From assembly GCF_046098205.1 (NCBI RefSeq), contig NZ_JBJURJ010000011.1, positions 124,001-188,000 of the forward strand: 64,000 nucleotides of DNA, written 5' to 3'. Below are positions 61,111-64,000 of this stretch, piece by piece (position 1 is the stretch's first letter; every line of letters starts with the position of its first letter). Both the position numbers and the translations under genes were made by a program. Under the pieces are notes generated by a model. It was not told where the DNA came from. It did no database searches and was given only the letters and a program-made list of their open reading frames with translations. The stretch comes from Paenibacillus_AR mesotrionivorans (GTDB lineage Bacteria > Bacillota > Bacilli > Paenibacillales > NBRC-103111).

Positions 61111-62361
61111 CTAATACCGCTCCGTTTTGTACCATTTCACTTCCCGTTTCAGAATCTGATCCTTGGCAAAATTATAGAGGCCGTACACGGCCACAACCAT
61201 CCACATCTGGCAATAGGTAATGTACATCAGCATGATGAGCCACAGGTTGGAGAGGGACATCTCGCCTTTTTCCGTGGTCAGCGTCGTGAAGGTGCCTAAC
61301 ACAAACAGCAGAATAGCCAGCAGCCACAACAGGGTGCTGATTCCGGCAATGGAGGTGTGGACATACCCCAGCGCATGGAGGACCAGCAGAATATCGGAGG
61401 TGACAAGAGAACCCACTAACAGGAAATAAATCGATATATAATACAGGATGTCAAACCGGATTTTGCGGGCGGAGCGTTTAAACAAAAGCGGAATATTCTT
61501 CACGATCACATACACATTCCCCTTAGCCCAGCGGCTGCGCTGGCGGAACCATACCTTCACCGTCTGGGGCTCCTGCTCCCAGGTGACGGCTTTGGGCTGG
61601 AATTTAATCCGGTAGCCCATCATGTAAATGCGGAAGCTGATTTCCGTATCCTCGGCAATCGCCTTCACATCCCACCCGCCCACTGCCTCCACGATGCTGC
61701 GGCGCATAATGAAGTTGGTGCCTGGAATGGTGCACAGCCGGAACAGCTGCCAGCGTCCCGCCTGAGCCATCCATTGAAAAGAGAGGGTCTCGATATTAAT
61801 AAACCGGGTCAGCATGCTGGCATCCCGGTTGCGGGTGCGGAATTTGCCGATAACCGCACCTAACGTAGAATCTCCGGTGATTTCCGCAGCCAGGATACTC
61901 AGGGCGTCCCGCTCGGGCGTATTGTCTGCATCATAGATGGCGATGAGCTCCCCCCGGCTTTCCTTAAAGCCGATGTTCAAAGCGTTGGATTTGCCTTTGC
62001 CGCCGGTAACCTTGTCCGTGTTGATGACCTTGAATTGCCTGCCGGGATAACGCCGCTGCACATCGGCCAGCAGAGCAGCGCTGTTGTCGGAGGAATTGTC
62101 GTTGATGACAATAAGCTCATAACGGTCCGCCGGGTAATCAAAGGCCAGCAGCGACTCCACGGTCTGGACGATCACTTTGCCCTCGTTGTGGGCCGGGACC
62201 AGAATAGAGACAAAAGGGTGTTCCCCCTGCAGCTTGGGTGAAGGGCTGCGTTCGGTCCGTATGTAATAGATATACCCCGCTATGATCAGTGCCACATTAA
62301 CCAACAGCAATGACCAGATGGCCACCACTGCCATAACCATCAGTAGATCTGGAAGCCTCAT
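61111..62361 (-). CDS. processive GT2 glycosyltransferase, cellulose-synthase-like (YdaM-like)
   Basis: Membrane glycosyltransferase of 416 residues. An N-terminal helix precedes the catalytic domain with the processive GT2 residues: D88, the DAD motif at 144-146, E237-D238 and the QRSRW motif at 274-278. Three or four helices follow, the usual translocation channel. No PilZ domain is fused, unlike BcsA, so c-di-GMP control must come from a partner, probably the YdaK-like protein. AGGGG precedes ATG. Sugar and linkage are unknown. Confidence 0.9.
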   Translation of the reverse strand: MRLPDLLMVMAVVAIWSLLLVNVALIIAGYIYYIRTERSPSPKLQGEHPFVSILVPAHNEGKVIVQTVESLLAFDYPADRYELIVINDNSSDNSAALLADVQRRYPGRQFKVINTDKVTGGKGKSNALNIGFKESRGELIAIYDADNTPERDALSILAAEITGDSTLGAVIGKFRTRNRDASMLTRFINIETLSFQWMAQAGRWQLFRLCTIPGTNFIMRRSIVEAVGGWDVKAIAEDTEISFRIYMMGYRIKFQPKAVTWEQEPQTVKVWFRQRSRWAKGNVYVIVKNIPLLFKRSARKIRFDILYYISIYFLLVGSLVTSDILLVLHALGYVHTSIAGISTLLWLLAILLFVLGTFTTLTTEKGEMSLSNLWLIMLMYITYCQMWMVVAVYGLYNFAKDQILKREVKWYKTERY

Positions 62362-62370
62362 ACATAACCC

Positions 62371-63786
62371 CTATTTTAAGAATTTGCGCCGGTACAGCCG
62401 TCTGCCCGCGGCGATAAATAATGTGAACACGGCCAGAGCGCCTACGACCACGGCGAGGAAGATCTGGTTTTGGGCCTGAAAAAAGCCTGTGAAGCTGGCT
62501 TTCTCCCGTTCGATATAGGTGTAGTCCTCATCCTGCGCATCACCTGCATCCCGGGTTTCCGCGGCAAGAAGTGCCCCGTCGATCCTCACCTTGCCCCCTA
62601 GTGTCGAAGCCGAATGGGTAGCGGTCCGGGTGGTATGCCCCCGCTCACGGTAATCGGCAAAAACGGCAGGGTACGCTTTCAGGGCCTTCACCAAAGCGTC
62701 CAGCTCAGTTTTATTCTCCGGAAAATCCAGCGTAACCGCAGTGTCCACGGGATAGGTGGAGGAGGATACCCTTAGCATTTCCCATTCGTCGGGAAAATCA
62801 GGGCTGACGCTGTATAAAGTGGAGGGAAAATAAGCGGGGCTGGTGCTTCTCTCCCTGTATACGGGTGACTCCGTCTTATCTGCGTATACCACCGCCGAAT
62901 TGAAGAAGCCCATTCCCTCCCGGCTGTAGTGGCGGTCGAAGGTCCAATACTGTTCCGCCGCAATGCCCAGGGGAGCCACACCTGCAATCATTAGCATATC
63001 AAGAAATGAGCCGGTCTGCAGCTTTAGCGGGTCGGTTCCTGCCGAAATAACGGGAAAAACGGCGGGAGCCTCCAGCAAAACACTGCCCTGCTTGCCTTGG
63101 ATGTAACGAAGCGCCTCCGCGTAGCGTTTGGCGGCGGGGAACTGAAGGTTGTCCAGCACAGGCCGGGCTCCCACCAAAAAAGGGATGCCTCCTTCGTACA
63201 GCTCATCCGCCAGACTGCGGAGGAGACTGTAATCGGAGTAGGGGGTAAAGCCGCGGATCAGCGCATACAGCTGACCGTGGCCAGACAGCCCCATCCACTC
63301 CCGGAGCAGCCGGGCTGTTGCCAGCCGCCCCTCGGCCCCGCCTTGCGGAGCGGGGCCGTACCGGCGCAGCGGTGGGTCCCCCGCTGCTAATATCGGTGCC
63401 CCACCCAACTGGAGCACACTGCCGGTGAAGCTCTCCAACTCCCGCCGGAGCTCTGGCGGGGCAGCCGATTCTTGGGCTGGATCAAGGGTAAGCATCACCA
63501 GCCGCTCATAGTTCGCCAGAGCGCCGGAATGATAGACGCTCATGGATTCTACCGTCACCTTGGCCCCCAGTGTCTGAAGAAAGCGCGCTGCAGCGCTGGC
63601 TTCATTTTCTCGTCCTGTGCCTATAGCCAAGCTGTCATATAACAACAATACCGGCGTACCTTCATCGGGAGCCGGCGAAGCACCTGCTGCCGCAGTGGCT
63701 GTTGCGCCATACGGCAGCCAAAACCATACGGCCGCCGCCAGGATCAGCAGCAGGCGAAACAATCTTTTGGGCACAATAGAAGGCAT
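62371..63786 (-). CDS. DUF2334-type envelope protein (YdaL-like deacetylase)
   Basis: A 471-residue protein with a signal peptide (residues 1-28, KRLFRLLLILAAAVWFW) and a C-terminal membrane helix. The body resembles YdaL/DUF2334, a polysaccharide-deacetylase-like fold; the segment VDNLQFPAAKRYAEALRYIQG fits, but I could not place all metal-binding residues, so activity is uncertain. The start directly follows the stop of the partial upstream gene. It heads the visible part of the exopolysaccharide operon; modification of the polymer is the likely role. Confidence 0.75.
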   Translation of the reverse strand: MPSIVPKRLFRLLLILAAAVWFWLPYGATATAAAGASPAPDEGTPVLLLYDSLAIGTGRENEASAAARFLQTLGAKVTVESMSVYHSGALANYERLVMLTLDPAQESAAPPELRRELESFTGSVLQLGGAPILAAGDPPLRRYGPAPQGGAEGRLATARLLREWMGLSGHGQLYALIRGFTPYSDYSLLRSLADELYEGGIPFLVGARPVLDNLQFPAAKRYAEALRYIQGKQGSVLLEAPAVFPVISAGTDPLKLQTGSFLDMLMIAGVAPLGIAAEQYWTFDRHYSREGMGFFNSAVVYADKTESPVYRERSTSPAYFPSTLYSVSPDFPDEWEMLRVSSSTYPVDTAVTLDFPENKTELDALVKALKAYPAVFADYRERGHTTRTATHSASTLGGKVRIDGALLAAETRDAGDAQDEDYTYIEREKASFTGFFQAQNQIFLAVVVGALAVFTLFIAAGRRLYRRKFLK

Positions 63787-64000
63787 TCAGGCATTCACAC
63801 CTTTGTTTGCTAATGAAGGAAGCACCGCTCCATGTATTGGAGCTTCGAACGCTTGATCCGACGCTTGGCGGTAACCCAGCTCCCCGCCGATCAGGTCCGC
63901 AATGGCCAGCACACTGACCAGGTCAAATCCCAAGGTAAACAGGAATTCATGCTTGGCCAAATCCGCATCGCCTGCCCCGATAATGGAAACCATAATGCCC
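63787..64000 (-). CDS. 3' end of an unidentified gene, cut by the window edge
   Basis: The frame enters at the right edge and ends with TGA abutting the ATG of the YdaL-like gene, so it belongs to the same operon. About 70 C-terminal residues are visible (for example GFDLVSVLAIADLIGGELGYRQ). I do not recognise the family. The position at the head of a ydaJ-N-like operon would suit a surface or regulatory component, but that is a guess. Confidence 0.55.
   Translation of the reverse strand, partial: GIMVSIIGAGDADLAKHEFLFTLGFDLVSVLAIADLIGGELGYRQASDQAFEAPIHGAVLPSLANKGVNA

Overview
The window looks like chromosomal DNA from a spore-forming, moderately GC-rich Firmicute, most likely Paenibacillus or a close relative. 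The evidence is near-consensus Shine-Dalgarno sites of the AGGAGG type, frequent TTG and GTG starts, a prkA-yhbH-spoVR sporulation operon, PdaA, stalk-domain and WG/RCC1-repeat proteins, and a large stock of carbohydrate ABC transporters and glycoside hydrolases. This is an inference from gene content; no rRNA or tRNA gene is present to confirm it.

Layout. 0-13 kb is housekeeping and stress: a 2Fe-2S ferredoxin-like protein, AlkA glycosylase, MetY-type homocysteine synthase, a tandem pair of small membrane proteins, PdaA deacetylase, a nuclease-Rad3 helicase fusion coupled to an isochorismatase-fold hydrolase, a WG-repeat protein, an HNH protein and a membrane diguanylate cyclase. 13-26.5 kb holds an SDR, an RCC1-repeat lipoprotein, a DoxX protein behind two palindromes, thiM behind a TPP riboswitch, a cupin, peptide deformylase, stalk-domain proteins, a guanylate-kinase-like protein, a second diguanylate cyclase and peptidase T. 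27-35 kb is a sucrose/fructoside locus: sucrose phosphorylase diverges from a three-gene ABC importer, followed by a LacI regulator and a cytoplasmic GH32 enzyme. The divergent promoters carry three matching 16-bp palindromes. 35.5-43 kb has a methyltransferase, MscL, a monooxygenase-fold protein, a nucleoside hydrolase and prkA-yhbH-spoVR. 43-54 kb is a second sugar locus: a large GH106-like hydrolase, a DUF5107-TPR protein, two AraC regulators, ThuA and an SDR. 54-56 kb is a decayed IS1595-like element. 56.5-64 kb ends with aldehyde dehydrogenase and a four-gene exopolysaccharide operon related to B. subtilis ydaK-ydaL-ydaM-ydaN, whose GGDEF protein has lost its active site but kept an RxxD inhibitory site.

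The most unusual signal is non-coding. Four intergenic elements at 22.9, 26.8, 35.2 and 43.1 kb each contain four copies of a roughly 29-bp unit, two forward and two inverted, with nearly invariant spacing of 50, 84 and 50 bp. The unit sequence differs between elements but agrees within each element, so geometry and internal complementarity are better kept than sequence. Three of the four lie between convergent genes. I do not recognise this family as described.

Several start codons were moved from the longest frame to the codon served by a Shine-Dalgarno site. Functions rest on motif recognition by eye, without database searches.
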